DNA from: Pseudomonas aylmerensis | GTDB taxonomy: Bacteria; Pseudomonadota; Gammaproteobacteria; Pseudomonadales; Pseudomonadaceae | Direction of reading: 5' to 3' | Assembly (NCBI RefSeq): GCF_001702265.1 | Contig: NZ_MAUE01000045.1 | Coordinates: 707,767-771,766, forward strand | Length of the DNA stretch: 64,000 nucleotides | Shown here: positions 1-8,403 of the stretch, one piece after another | How the letters are laid out: each line of letters opens with the position of its first letter | Position numbering within the stretch: the stretch's first letter is position 1 | Translations under genes and position numbers: made by a program | The notes under the pieces: model-generated | Told to the model about the DNA's origin: nothing | Seen by the model: only the letters and a program-made list of their open reading frames with translations | The model's database searches: none

Positions 1-194
1 CGCTCGCGGGGTTTGTCCGAACGGCCGTGGCCACGTACATCCACCACGATCAGCCGATAGTGACGGGCCAGCACCGGGACCTGCAGCTCCCAATCCTGGC
101 TGCTGGAGCCCAGGCCGTGGATCAGGACCAGCGGGCTGCCGCGACCGTATTGCGCGTAGTGCAGGTTGCATCCTTCATGTTCGAACCAGGCCAT
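1..194 (-). CDS. alpha/beta hydrolase, N-terminal part (runs off the window)
   Basis: Only the first 64 codons are in the window. The protein shows the start of an alpha/beta-hydrolase fold: a beta strand leading into the HG oxyanion motif (LVLIHGLGSSSQDW, residues 22-35), then a second strand followed by GHGRSDKP (55-62). The catalytic Ser-Asp-His triad lies outside the window, so the substrate cannot be guessed. The ATG is preceded by CGGAG at a good distance. It begins 14 bases after the stop of the upstream LysR gene on the same strand, so the two probably form an operon. The fold call is secure; any enzyme name would be a guess. Confidence 0.85.
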   Translation of the reverse strand, partial: MAWFEHEGCNLHYAQYGRGSPLVLIHGLGSSSQDWELQVPVLARHYRLIVVDVRGHGRSDKPRE

Positions 195-208
195 GGGTGA
201 ACTCCGTT

Positions 209-1132
209 TCAGGCTTGCTGGGGGGCCGCGAACGGTGCGTCCAGCGGCGCAGTGTCAAAGGTGCGCAGCAGTTCCACGAGGATCTGCGTGGCCGGGCCCA
301 AGGGTTTGTCTTTGTTCGAGTAGAGATAGAACGTCGGGTTGCGGCTCCCGCCCTTTTCCAGCGGCAGTTGCTTGAGCAAGCCCTCCTTGAGCTCGCGCTC
401 GATCAGGTGGCGGGGCAACCAGGCAAAGCCCAGGCCGCTGCTGACGAACGTGGCGGCGGTGGCCAGGCTGCCGACGGTCCAGCGCTGTTCGGCGCCGAGC
501 CAACCTACATCCCGCGGTTGCTGGCGGCCGGAATCGCGGATCACCACCTGCATCTGGCTTTCGAGGTCCTGGAAGCTCAGTTCGCGGTTGAGCCGATGCA
601 GGGGGTGATCGGGGTGAGCCACGGCGATGAATTCCACGTCGCTCATTTCCGTGCCCAGGTAACCCGGGATGATGAACCCACTGATGGCCAGGTCGGCCAT
701 GCCATCGAGCAACAGTTCTTCAACGCCCGACAGTACTTCTTCGCGCAGTCGCACGCGGCAACCGCGACTCTGCGGCATAAAGGCGGTGAGGGCACGCACC
801 AGGCGCGCGTTGGGGTAGGCAGCGTCCACCACCAGGCGGACCTCGGCCTCCCAGCCCTGTTCCATATGGTGGGCGAGGTCTTCCAATTGGCTGGCGTTTT
901 TCACCAGTTGCCGGGAGCGGCGCAACAGCACTTCTCCGGCGTCGGTGAGCACCGCCTTGCGCCCATCGATGCGCAGCAAGGGCACGCCGAGCTGGTCTTG
1001 CATGCGGGCCACGGTGTAGCTCACCGAGGACTGCGAACGGTGCAGCGCTTCAGCCGCCTGGGCGAAGCCGCCGTGGTCGACCACGGCTTGCAGCGTGCGC
1101 CATTGATCGAGGGTAACGCGGGGCGCTTTCAA
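209..1132 (-). CDS. LysR-family transcriptional regulator
   Basis: The product has 307 residues, the usual LysR length. The N-terminal winged helix-turn-helix spans about residues 8-67 (FAQAAEALHRSQSSVSYTV is the recognition region), followed by a linker helix and a periplasmic-binding-like effector domain from about residue 95. The gene sits directly upstream of an alpha/beta hydrolase gene and is divergent from the small exported protein gene at 1182. Either could be a target, but no operator was identified. The effector is unknown. The family is certain, the role is not. Confidence 0.9.
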   Translation of the reverse strand: MKAPRVTLDQWRTLQAVVDHGGFAQAAEALHRSQSSVSYTVARMQDQLGVPLLRIDGRKAVLTDAGEVLLRRSRQLVKNASQLEDLAHHMEQGWEAEVRLVVDAAYPNARLVRALTAFMPQSRGCRVRLREEVLSGVEELLLDGMADLAISGFIIPGYLGTEMSDVEFIAVAHPDHPLHRLNRELSFQDLESQMQVVIRDSGRQQPRDVGWLGAEQRWTVGSLATAATFVSSGLGFAWLPRHLIERELKEGLLKQLPLEKGGSRNPTFYLYSNKDKPLGPATQILVELLRTFDTAPLDAPFAAPQQA

Positions 1133-1181
1133 GATGGGCTCCTCTTGTCCTAAGCTGACAGTCCTTATTGGAGACTGCCGA

Positions 1182-1496
1182 ATGAGAAAATTCTGTTGCG
1201 TGTTGCTGGCACTGCTGCCGATGACCGCGTTTGCCTACCCCATCGACGTGACTAAAAAGATCAATGGGGTACAAATCGATTACACCGCTTCCGATGTGGA
1301 CGGCGACATCAGCTCGATCCAGCTCAATAACTACGGCACCCAGGATGCCGTGTGTTCGGTAACCTTCACCAACGGTCCGGAGTCCCCACGTCGCCGTACG
1401 GTGACGGTGCCCGCCGGCAAAAGCACCAACACCACGGTCAAGTTCAACCGCGCCATCATCAAGATGCGAATCGCCTTGGACTGTGCGCCGAAATAA
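1182..1496 (+). CDS. small exported protein, function unknown
   Basis: A 104-residue protein starting MRKFCCVLLALLPMTAFA, a clear Sec signal peptide with cleavage after AFA. The mature part (about 86 residues) is rich in polar beta-type segments (IDYTASDVDGDISSIQLNNYG, split by short turns) and keeps two cysteines (AVCSV and the C-terminal LDCAPK) that could form a disulfide in the periplasm. An in-frame extension to 1134 exists, but GGAG at about 1170 and the signal peptide favour 1182. I recognise it as a conserved Pseudomonas small periplasmic protein. Homologues are sometimes labelled 3-phosphoglycerate kinase in databases, which this sequence does not support. Confidence 0.8.
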   Translation: MRKFCCVLLALLPMTAFAYPIDVTKKINGVQIDYTASDVDGDISSIQLNNYGTQDAVCSVTFTNGPESPRRRTVTVPAGKSTNTTVKFNRAIIKMRIALDCAPK

Positions 1497-1644
1497 AGCA
1501 GCAGAGCAGGTCGACAGGAACACTGCACATATAAACAAATTTATAGATGGGTTATAGCAGTTTTTTGCGCTTTTTAATCGAATGAGCCCTGGTTAACCTT
1601 TTCTCCATCGCCTTACAGCATTTACAGATGGAGCCTACGAAGCC

Positions 1645-2244
1645 ATGTCCAATGTTCTGATCATCGAAAGCAGCGCTCGCCAGCAGGATTCGATTTCCCG
1701 CCAACTGACCCGCCAGTTCATCAGCCAATGGCAGGCCGCCCATCCGGCAGACCAGATCACCGTGCGCGACGTGGCCCTCAACCCGGTTCCGCACCTGGAC
1801 GCCAACCTGCTCGGCGGCTGGATGAAGCCTGCCGAGCAGCGCAACGACGATGAGCAGGTGTCGCTCGACCGCTCCGATGAATTGACCCACGAATTACTCG
1901 CCGCCGATGTGCTGGTGATGGCTGCGCCGATGTACAACTTCGCCATCCCAAGCACCCTCAAGGCCTGGTTGGACCACGTGTTGCGCGCCGGTGTGACCTT
2001 CAAGTACACCGCTACCGGCCCGCAGGGTTTGCTCACCGGCAAGCGCGCGATAGTGTTGACCGCTCGCGGCGGCATCCACACCGGCGCCAGCTCCGATCAC
2101 CAGGAACCGTACCTGCGCCAGGTCATGGCGTTTATCGGGATTCACGACGTGACCTTCATCCACGCCGAAGGAGTGAACCTGAGCGGGGACTTCCAGGAAA
2201 AGGGCATCAACCACGCCAAGGCCTTGTTGGCACAGGTGGCCTGA
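1645..2244 (+). CDS. azoR: FMN-dependent NADH-azoreductase
   Basis: The 199 residues match the AzoR family in length and layout: a flavodoxin-like fold with N-terminal phosphate-binding region (residues 7-20) and the signature PMYNFAIPSTLKAWLDHV region at about 95-112, which contacts FMN. AzoR is a cytoplasmic homodimer that uses NADH to reduce azo dyes and quinones by two electrons, giving protection against quinone stress. The gene stands alone and is followed by a strong hairpin terminator. GGAG lies about 11 bases before the ATG. The substrate preference of this paralogue cannot be read from sequence. Confidence 0.93.
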   Translation: MSNVLIIESSARQQDSISRQLTRQFISQWQAAHPADQITVRDVALNPVPHLDANLLGGWMKPAEQRNDDEQVSLDRSDELTHELLAADVLVMAAPMYNFAIPSTLKAWLDHVLRAGVTFKYTATGPQGLLTGKRAIVLTARGGIHTGASSDHQEPYLRQVMAFIGIHDVTFIHAEGVNLSGDFQEKGINHAKALLAQVA

Positions 2245-2349
2245 TCCGTTAATCGCCAGATAATCGCGCGGTGTTTATCTAGTGCCACGCAAACCCTTCA
2301 AGTACGCGTAACGAACCTCCCTTTGCACTTTTGCTCCTGAGTGCTCCTG

Positions 2350-2384
2350 CCCGACTGACGCTTTAGCGAGGTCGGGTTTTTTTT
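2350..2384 (+). terminator. rho-independent terminator after azoR
   Basis: CCCGAC (2350-2355) pairs with GTCGGG (2371-2376) and is followed by eight T. It lies about 105 bases past the azoR stop and 60 bases before the next gene. Confidence 0.85.
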
Positions 2385-2446
2385 GCCTCGAGTTTCGTCA
2401 ATCGCCGAAAACCTTTAATGTCCCGCCCATTCGAAACGAGGCGCGC

Positions 2447-3316
2447 ATGGGCTATCTACTGGTTGTCACCCTGATTCAGGCTTTTTCCTTCAGCTTGATC
2501 GGCGAATACCTCGCCGGTCACGTCGACAGCTACTTCGCGGTGCTGGTGCGCGTGGTGCTTGCCGGGCTGGTGTTTATCCCACTGACCCGCTGGCGCTCGG
2601 TGGCGCCGGCCTTCATGCGCGGCATGCTGTTGATCGGCGCCTTGCAGTTTGGCGTGACCTACGTGTGCCTGTACCTGAGCTTTCGCGTGCTGACGGTGCC
2701 GGAGGTGCTGTTGTTCACCATCCTTACGCCGCTGCATGTGACCCTGATCGAAGACGCCCTCAACCGCCGCTTCAATCCCTGGGCGCTGATCGCCGCGCTG
2801 GTCGCGGTAGCGGGCGCGGCGGTGATTCGTTTCGACCAGATCACGCCGCACTTCCTCATGGGCTTTTTGCTGCTGCAATTGGCCAACTTCACCTACGCCG
2901 CCGGGCAGGTGATGTACAAGCACCTGGTGGCGCGTTATCCGAGCGATCTGCCGCACTACCGACGTTTCGGTTATTTCTACGTGGGGGCGCTGCTGGTAGT
3001 GCTGCCGGCATTCCTGCTGTTCGGCAAAGCCGACTTCCTGCCCGACGCGCCGCTGCAGTGGGGCGTGCTGGTGTTCCTCGGGTTGGTCAGCACTGCGCTG
3101 GGCATGTACTGGTGGAACAAGGGCGCCTGCCTGGTGCAGGGCGGCACCTTGGCGGTGATGAACAACCTCCACGTGCCGGTGGGCCTGCTGCTGAATTTGC
3201 TGATCTGGAACCAGCATGAGCCGCTGGGACGGCTGGCGTTGGGCGGGCTGGTGATCGTGGGGGCGGTGTGGATCAGTCGGTTGGGCGTAAAGCCGCCCAA
3301 CCGCTCCGTGGCTTAA
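2447..3316 (+). CDS. DMT-superfamily (EamA) membrane transporter
   Basis: A 289-residue integral membrane protein with about ten hydrophobic segments arranged as two EamA repeats, the plan of drug/metabolite exporters of the RhaT/YdcZ/EamA type. The N-terminal half carries VRVVLAGLVFIPLTRW and the second repeat ends with LGGLVIVGAVWISRLG, both typical of the family. These proteins export amino acids or metabolites, but no substrate can be assigned. Its TAA stop shares bases with the stop of the convergent MscS gene (TTAA at 3313-3316), so the two transcripts meet end to end without a spacer or a visible terminator. Confidence 0.9.
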   Translation: MGYLLVVTLIQAFSFSLIGEYLAGHVDSYFAVLVRVVLAGLVFIPLTRWRSVAPAFMRGMLLIGALQFGVTYVCLYLSFRVLTVPEVLLFTILTPLHVTLIEDALNRRFNPWALIAALVAVAGAAVIRFDQITPHFLMGFLLLQLANFTYAAGQVMYKHLVARYPSDLPHYRRFGYFYVGALLVVLPAFLLFGKADFLPDAPLQWGVLVFLGLVSTALGMYWWNKGACLVQGGTLAVMNNLHVPVGLLLNLLIWNQHEPLGRLALGGLVIVGAVWISRLGVKPPNRSVA

Positions 3317-4611
3317 ATCGCGCGACTTTCCGGGGTCGGCAAATGGCTGGCCCCCAGCACCGCTGGCAACATCCCCGCGCGCAAATCACTGCCACTCGGC
3401 TGTTGATACAGGCTCAAGCCAAACTCCGGCAACACGGCCAGCAGGTAATCGAAGATATCCCCCTGGATCCGCTCGTAATCCGCCCACGCGGTGGTGCGGG
3501 TAAAGCAGTAGATCTCCAGCGGCACGCCCTGGGCGGTGGTCTGCATCTGGCGAACCATGCAGGTCATGTTCGGCTGGATGTCGGGGTGGCTTTTCAGATA
3601 GGCCAGGGCGTAGGCGCGAAAGGTGCCGAGGTTAGTCATGCGGCGGCGGTTGGCCGACAGTTGCGCGCTGTTGCCCTGGGCTTCGTTCCAGGCCTTGAGT
3701 TCAGCCTGCTTGCGCCCGATGTAGTCGGTGAGCAGGTGCACCTGGGTCATGCGCAGTTCCTCATCGTCACGCAGGAAGCGCACGCCGCTGGCGTCGATAA
3801 ACAAGCTGCGCTTGATCCGCCGCCCGCCGGAAGCCTGCATGCCGCGCCAGTTCTTGAACGACTCGGACATCAGGCGCCAGGTGGGAATCGAGACGATGGT
3901 CTTGTCGAAGTTCTGCACCTTGACCGTGTGCAGGGTGATGTCCACCACGTCACCGTCGGCGCCGACCTGAGGCATTTCGATCCAGTCGCCGACGCGCAGC
4001 ATGTCGTTGCTGGTCAGTTGCACGCTGGCGACGAACGACAGCAGCGTGTCCTTGTACACCAACAGGATCACCGCCGACATCGCACCCAGGCCCGACAGCA
4101 GCAACAGCGGCGAGCGGTCGATCAGGGTGGCGACGATGATGATTGCGCCGAACACGAACAGCACCATTTTCGCCAGTTGCACGTAGCCCTTGATCGAGCG
4201 GGTGCGTGCGTGTTCGGTGCGCGCGTAGATGTCCAGCAGTGCACTGAGCAGCGCGCTGATCGCCAGCACCATGAACAGGATGGTCAGCGCCAGGGCCACG
4301 TTGCCGATGAACAGGATGGCGGTCTTGCTCAGGTCCGGCACCAGGTACAGGCCGAACTGGATCACCAGCGACGGCGTCATCTGCGCCAGGCGGTGGAAGA
4401 CTTTGTTGTGCCGCAGGTCATTGAGCCAGTGCAGCGCCGGCTGCCGGCCGAGCAATTTGACGGCGTGGAGGATGAGGTAGCGCGCCACCCGTCCGAGCAG
4501 CAGCGCCACTACCAGCAACACCAGCAAGCCCAGGCTGGCGTGCAGCAGCGGGTGTTGATCGAGGGCGCCCCAGAGGTCCTGGGCGTTGAGCCAGAGCTGT
4601 TTGATATCCAT
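3313..4611 (-). CDS. MscS-family mechanosensitive ion channel (YbdG-like)
   Basis: The 432 residues from the chosen ATG are close to E. coli YbdG (415). Five hydrophobic segments in the first half precede an MscS core: pore helix region ALLSALLDIYART, the beta domain with GDWIEMPQVGADGDVVDI, and a C-terminal alpha/beta domain. The channel sits in the inner membrane and opens under hypo-osmotic tension. An upstream in-frame ATG at 4701 would add 30 residues without membrane character, so 4611 is preferred. The next upstream feature is the divergent DEAD-box helicase gene. Confidence 0.88.
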   Translation of the reverse strand: MDIKQLWLNAQDLWGALDQHPLLHASLGLLVLLVVALLLGRVARYLILHAVKLLGRQPALHWLNDLRHNKVFHRLAQMTPSLVIQFGLYLVPDLSKTAILFIGNVALALTILFMVLAISALLSALLDIYARTEHARTRSIKGYVQLAKMVLFVFGAIIIVATLIDRSPLLLLSGLGAMSAVILLVYKDTLLSFVASVQLTSNDMLRVGDWIEMPQVGADGDVVDITLHTVKVQNFDKTIVSIPTWRLMSESFKNWRGMQASGGRRIKRSLFIDASGVRFLRDDEELRMTQVHLLTDYIGRKQAELKAWNEAQGNSAQLSANRRRMTNLGTFRAYALAYLKSHPDIQPNMTCMVRQMQTTAQGVPLEIYCFTRTTAWADYERIQGDIFDYLLAVLPEFGLSLYQQPSGSDLRAGMLPAVLGASHLPTPESRAI

Positions 4612-4804
4612 GGGTGAAACCGATTCTTCTGTAAGACAAGACGAGGCGATTAGAGCATTTAAGTGCAACAAAGTTGATGTTCCGGACAAATGCCCTGACA
4701 AAAAAGCAGCTGATTAGCACCGTTCGCGTAAAGACACTCGGTTTGGACGCCCGAAACCGGTACCCTATGCAGCTGATTTTTTGTATTTCTTCGAGGTAGC
4801 ACCC

Positions 4805-6151
4805 GTGTTTTCCCAATTCGCCCTGCACGAACGCCTGCTCAAAGCCGTGGCCGAGCTTAAATTTGTCGAGCCTACGCCTGTGCAAGCAGCGGCCATCCCG
4901 CTCGCGCTCGAAGGGCGTGACCTGCGGGTGACGGCTCAAACCGGGAGTGGCAAGACCGCCGCTTTCGTCCTGCCGATTCTTCACCGTCTGATCGGCCCGG
5001 CCAAAGTCCGCGTCAGCATCAAGACCCTGATCCTGCTGCCAACCCGCGAGCTGGCCCAGCAGACCTTGAAGGAAGTGGAACGCTTCTCGCAGTTCACCTT
5101 CATCAAGTCCGGCCTGATCACCGGTGGCGAAGACTTCAAGGTCCAGGCCGCCATGCTGCGCAAGGTGCCGGACATCCTGATCGGCACCCCGGGCCGCATG
5201 ATCGAGCAACTGAATGCCGGCAACCTCGACCTCAAGGAAGTCGAAGTGCTGGTACTCGACGAAGCCGACCGCATGCTCGACATGGGCTTTGCCGACGACG
5301 TGCAGCGTCTGGTCGGCGAATGCGTCAACCGCCAGCAGACCATGCTGTTCTCCGCCACCACCGGCGGTTCGACCCTGCGCGACATGGTCGCCAAGGTCCT
5401 GAACAATCCTGAGCATCTGCAAGTCAACAACGTCAGTGACCTGAACGCGACCACGCGCCAGCAGATCGTCACCGCCGACCACAATGTGCACAAAGAGCAG
5501 ATTCTCAACTGGCTGCTGGCCAACGAGACCTACCAGAAAGCCATTGTGTTCACCAACACCCGTGCAGCGGCCGACCGTATCTACGGTCGCCTGGTGGCCC
5601 AGGATTACAAAGCGTTCGTGCTGCACGGCGAAAAAGACCAGAAAGACCGCAAGCTGGCCATCGACCGCCTGAAGGCCGGTGGCGTGAAGATCCTGGTGGC
5701 CACCGATGTCGCCGCTCGCGGCCTGGACGTGGACGGCCTGGACATGGTCATCAACTTCGACATGCCCCGCAGCGGCGACGAGTACGTGCACCGTATTGGC
5801 CGTACCGGGCGTGCCGGCAACGATGGCCTGGCGATCTCGCTGATCTGCCACGGCGACTGGAACCTGATGTCGAGCATCGAGCGCTACCTCAAGCAGTCGT
5901 TCGAGCGCCGTACTATCAAGGAAGTCAAAGGCACCTACACCGGGCCGAAGAAGGTCAAGGCGTCGGGCAAGGCCGTGGGGGTGAAGAAGAAAAAGACCGA
6001 CGCCAAGGGCGACAAGAAAAAGGCCGGTGCCAAGTCGCCGACCAAGCGCAAGATTGCCAACCGCCCGAAGACCGACAACCTGTCGTTGGTCAGCAAGGAC
6101 GGCATGGCACCCCTCAAGCGCCGCAAGCCAGAAGCACCGGCTGCTGAGTGA
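4805..6151 (+). CDS. DEAD-box ATP-dependent RNA helicase (SrmB/RhlE type)
   Basis: All helicase motifs are visible: Q motif (FVEPTPVQ), motif I AQTGSGKT, Ia PTRELAQQ, Ib TPGR, motif II DEAD (VLDEADRMLDMG), motif III SATT, and in the second RecA domain VFTNT, ATDVAARGLDV and HRIGRTGR. The C-terminus from about residue 385 is a lysine-rich basic tail that should bind RNA. The first in-frame start would be 4781, but a GTG at 4805 with GAGG nine bases upstream gives the usual N-terminus (M/V-FSQFALHERLL), 448 residues. The family unwinds RNA in ribosome assembly or mRNA turnover; the exact paralogue cannot be fixed here. Confidence 0.92.
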   Translation: MFSQFALHERLLKAVAELKFVEPTPVQAAAIPLALEGRDLRVTAQTGSGKTAAFVLPILHRLIGPAKVRVSIKTLILLPTRELAQQTLKEVERFSQFTFIKSGLITGGEDFKVQAAMLRKVPDILIGTPGRMIEQLNAGNLDLKEVEVLVLDEADRMLDMGFADDVQRLVGECVNRQQTMLFSATTGGSTLRDMVAKVLNNPEHLQVNNVSDLNATTRQQIVTADHNVHKEQILNWLLANETYQKAIVFTNTRAAADRIYGRLVAQDYKAFVLHGEKDQKDRKLAIDRLKAGGVKILVATDVAARGLDVDGLDMVINFDMPRSGDEYVHRIGRTGRAGNDGLAISLICHGDWNLMSSIERYLKQSFERRTIKEVKGTYTGPKKVKASGKAVGVKKKKTDAKGDKKKAGAKSPTKRKIANRPKTDNLSLVSKDGMAPLKRRKPEAPAAE

Positions 6152-6166
6152 TTCAGGGCTGATATG

Positions 6167-6194
6167 AAAAAACCGGACAATGTCCGGTTTTTTT
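6167..6194. terminator. bidirectional rho-independent terminator
   Basis: AAAAAACCGGA (6167-6177) pairs with TCCGGTTTTTTT (6183-6194) around a five-base loop. A-run and T-run flank both sides, so it can stop both the helicase transcript and the convergent gene at 6201-6476. Confidence 0.88.
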
Positions 6195-6200
6195 ATGCCT

Positions 6201-6476
6201 TCAGTTTTTCGCCTTGGCGGCGGCTTCTTTCAATTCTTTCAAGCGGGCGTCGATCAACTGGCACTTGTCGGGGAATTCCGCGCTTTCCGTGTCCAGGTTC
6301 ATTTTCTGCAATTCATCATTCATTTCCTTGGCCTTGGTCGGGTTCTGCTCGGTGAGCTTGGCCACTTCCTGGGCGAGTTGCTCGCGCTTGGCGGTGGCCT
6401 CCTCGGGCGTGCAGGCCCAGGCGGGCAGGGCGGTCAGGAGCGTGGCGGCGATGGCCAGGTTCATAAGGGTTTTCAT
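6201..6476 (-). CDS. small exported charged helical protein, unknown function
   Basis: 91 residues: a signal peptide (MKTLMNLAIAATLLTALPAWA, cut after AWA at residue 21) and a 70-residue mature chain that is nearly all charged alpha helix (KREQLAQEVAKLTEQ and ARLKELKEAAAKAKN), with two cysteines (Cys22 and one in DKCQLI) placed so that they could tie two helices together. An excellent AAGGAGGT ribosome site precedes the ATG. It resembles the small conserved periplasmic proteins found across Pseudomonas; no function is known to me. Confidence 0.82.
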   Translation of the reverse strand: MKTLMNLAIAATLLTALPAWACTPEEATAKREQLAQEVAKLTEQNPTKAKEMNDELQKMNLDTESAEFPDKCQLIDARLKELKEAAAKAKN

Positions 6477-6629
6477 GGGGGACCTCCTTGGCGGTTATGC
6501 TCAGTTGAGGGTGCGAACGTCTGGAAAGTTCAGAGAAATCACGCCCGTCCGGTCGGCTGAACGGCGAGTGGCGTGGCGTGTCACACCTTTAGACGGGCTA
6601 CTTTCCTTAGGCCTGCAGGAGGAATCAGG

Positions 6630-7019
6630 ATGACGACTTACAACTGGGATTTGATCGAACGTCTGCTGCATGAAGTGCAGAACGGCGAAGGCAGCTTTGC
6701 CCCTCGCAAATATGCCGAGCAGGAAGCCGCCGAGAAGGCCACGGCGGGCGAATCCACGGGCAATCTGGACGCGCTGAAAAAGACCGCTGCCGATTACGAA
6801 GCGCTGCTGTTCAAGCGAGGGTTTATTGAGTCGCGGCCTGAGGAGGAGGGCGGCAATGGTGAGAATTTCATCCTGACCGCGCTCGGCGCGCAACTGCTGG
6901 CGCTGATCGACAGCTCGATACCCGGCAATGATCACCCGCGCCAGGTGCTCGATGAGCAAGCGGATGCGCTGGACCCGGCAACGTTTGCCGAGGTGGCGTC
7001 GAAGGCCCAGATTGCCTGA
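6630..7019 (+). CDS. hypothetical protein, possible DUF2513-like winged helix
   Basis: A 129-residue soluble acidic protein. The start at 6630 has GGAGG seven to nine bases upstream and is preferred to one 19 codons earlier. The opening YNWDLIERLLHEVQNG, the middle YEALLFKRGFIESR and LTALGAQLLALID recall the DUF2513-type small winged-helix proteins (helix, recognition helix, then a wing before an 'LT..G' helix). That is a pattern judgement only. It is a single gene followed at once by a REPIN array. Confidence 0.75.
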   Translation: MTTYNWDLIERLLHEVQNGEGSFAPRKYAEQEAAEKATAGESTGNLDALKKTAADYEALLFKRGFIESRPEEEGGNGENFILTALGAQLLALIDSSIPGNDHPRQVLDEQADALDPATFAEVASKAQIA

Positions 7020-7050
7020 GCGGCCAACGTGCGGATTTGTCCTCGAAAGA

Positions 7051-7471
7051 GGTGTGTCAGTCAGCGAATATGCTGGCTGATCCACCGCCTTCGCGGGCAA
7101 GCCCGCTCCCACATTTTTCATCGCGGTGAAGCCTGGGGTTTGGCCGCGTGGCTGGAATAGTCGGGCCTTGCACCGCAGGCGTGGACAACGCCTCTCTCCC
7201 TGTGGGAGCGGGCTTGCTCGCGAATACGGTGTGTCAGCCAACGAATATGCTGGCTGATCCACCGCCTTCGCGGGCAAGCCCGCTCCCACATTTTTGATCG
7301 CGGTGAAGCCGGGGGGTTGGCGCCGTGGCTGATATAGTCGGGCCTTGCACCGCAGGCGTGGACAACGCCTCTCTCCCTGTGGGAGCGGGCTTGCTCGCGA
7401 ATGCGGTGTGTCAGTCAACGAAGATGCTCGCTGATCCACCGCCTTCGCGAGCAAACCCACTGCCACATTTC
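7051..7471. repeat. tandem REPIN array, 177-bp period, 2.4 copies
   Basis: Copies begin with GGTGTGTCAG at 7051, 7228 and 7405, exactly 177 bases apart. Each full unit holds two inverted REPs: CGCGGGCAAGCCCGCTCCCA and TGTGGGAGCGGGCTTGCTCG, joined by a non-REP spacer (GTCGGGCCTTGCACCGCAGG). The last copy stops after the first REP, exactly at the stop codon of the convergent DUF6279 gene (7471). The two full copies differ by only a few bases, indicating recent duplication. Confidence 0.93.
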
Positions 7472-8337
7472 TAGCTCGCAGCACCCTTCAGGCATTTGAG
7501 CGCCTTGAAGTCACTGCGCACGCCGTCGATTTTTTGCCTCAGCTTCAGTCGCTGCTGCACGGTGCTCTCAGCCATCAGGTCGACGATCAAACTGCGCGCA
7601 GCCGCTTCGGTCTGGGCATAGGCCGTGCGGTATTGCGGGGTCCACAGACTTTCGCGATCTATCAGCAGTTGCTGCATTTTCTGCGGGAAGTCGGGGCTCT
7701 GGCGCTGCTTCACCGCTTCGATAAATTGTGCCTGCCAATGCGCGCGGTTGCCGATCCATTCCTGGTTTTGTTCACCCAGGGCGATGGACCAGGCGGTCAC
7801 GCGATTCTGCTGGCTGGCACTCAGCGGGCCCATCCAGGCGTCCAGGCGCTTGCTCATGCGTTGGGCGCGTTCCTTGATCTGCTGCTCAAGCGGCGGCTTG
7901 AGGTACTCGTCCTGACGCTTGCGCAGGTCTTTGGCCAGCGCATCGTTCATGTCCTTGACCTGTTGGTCGTCCAGCCCCTTGAGCAGTTCGATGGCCGACG
8001 GGGTAATCTCGCGGGCGACATCGGCAATGGCCTGTTTGGCTTCGGCGGTACGCGTCTGTAAAGCAGCGTCGGTGACCTGGTTGGTGTCGACCATCTGCTG
8101 CAGGCGGTCCAGCCAATCCAGGTAGCCCGGCAGTTGCGTGGTGCAGTGCCAGGCCAGGTGTTCCTTGAGTTTGTCGTTGAACCAGCTCTTCTGCCCGGCA
8201 TTCATGTCCAGGTAGTCGTTGAGGGTCCACGGGATGATGACGTCGAGGTTGCGATAGGCCAGGCCCACGCGATTGCAGCCGGCGAGCACCAGGCTCAGGG
8301 TCAGCAATACCACCAGTAGTTTGAGCCGACGCAGCAT
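7471..8337 (-). CDS. DUF6279 family lipoprotein
   Basis: 288 residues with a lipoprotein signal peptide ending LVLAGC, so Cys20 should be lipidated; the +2 residue is Asn, so the outer membrane is likely. The mature chain is helical and charged (LDRLQQMVDTNQ, LAKDLRKRQDEYLKPP, MSKRLDAWMG) and begins with the family pattern NRVGLAYRNLDVIIPWTLNDYLDM. This matches the DUF6279 family of gammaproteobacterial lipoproteins, whose function is unknown. The TAG stop coincides with the edge of the REPIN array, which suggests that the 3' end or terminator was invaded by repeats. Confidence 0.87.
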   Translation of the reverse strand: MLRRLKLLVVLLTLSLVLAGCNRVGLAYRNLDVIIPWTLNDYLDMNAGQKSWFNDKLKEHLAWHCTTQLPGYLDWLDRLQQMVDTNQVTDAALQTRTAEAKQAIADVAREITPSAIELLKGLDDQQVKDMNDALAKDLRKRQDEYLKPPLEQQIKERAQRMSKRLDAWMGPLSASQQNRVTAWSIALGEQNQEWIGNRAHWQAQFIEAVKQRQSPDFPQKMQQLLIDRESLWTPQYRTAYAQTEAAARSLIVDLMAESTVQQRLKLRQKIDGVRSDFKALKCLKGAAS

Positions 8338-8403
8338 GGGCGGGTCCTTGCGCTGAGGGGGTTAGTGCATGTGAACCCGCGGCAGGCGCGACAGTTCAGC
8401 CCG

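Noticed and set aside
4418..5851. 477-codon open frame on the minus strand
   Set aside because: Covers the DEAD-box helicase on the opposite strand and the MscS 5' part in another frame; composition is that of a shadow frame.
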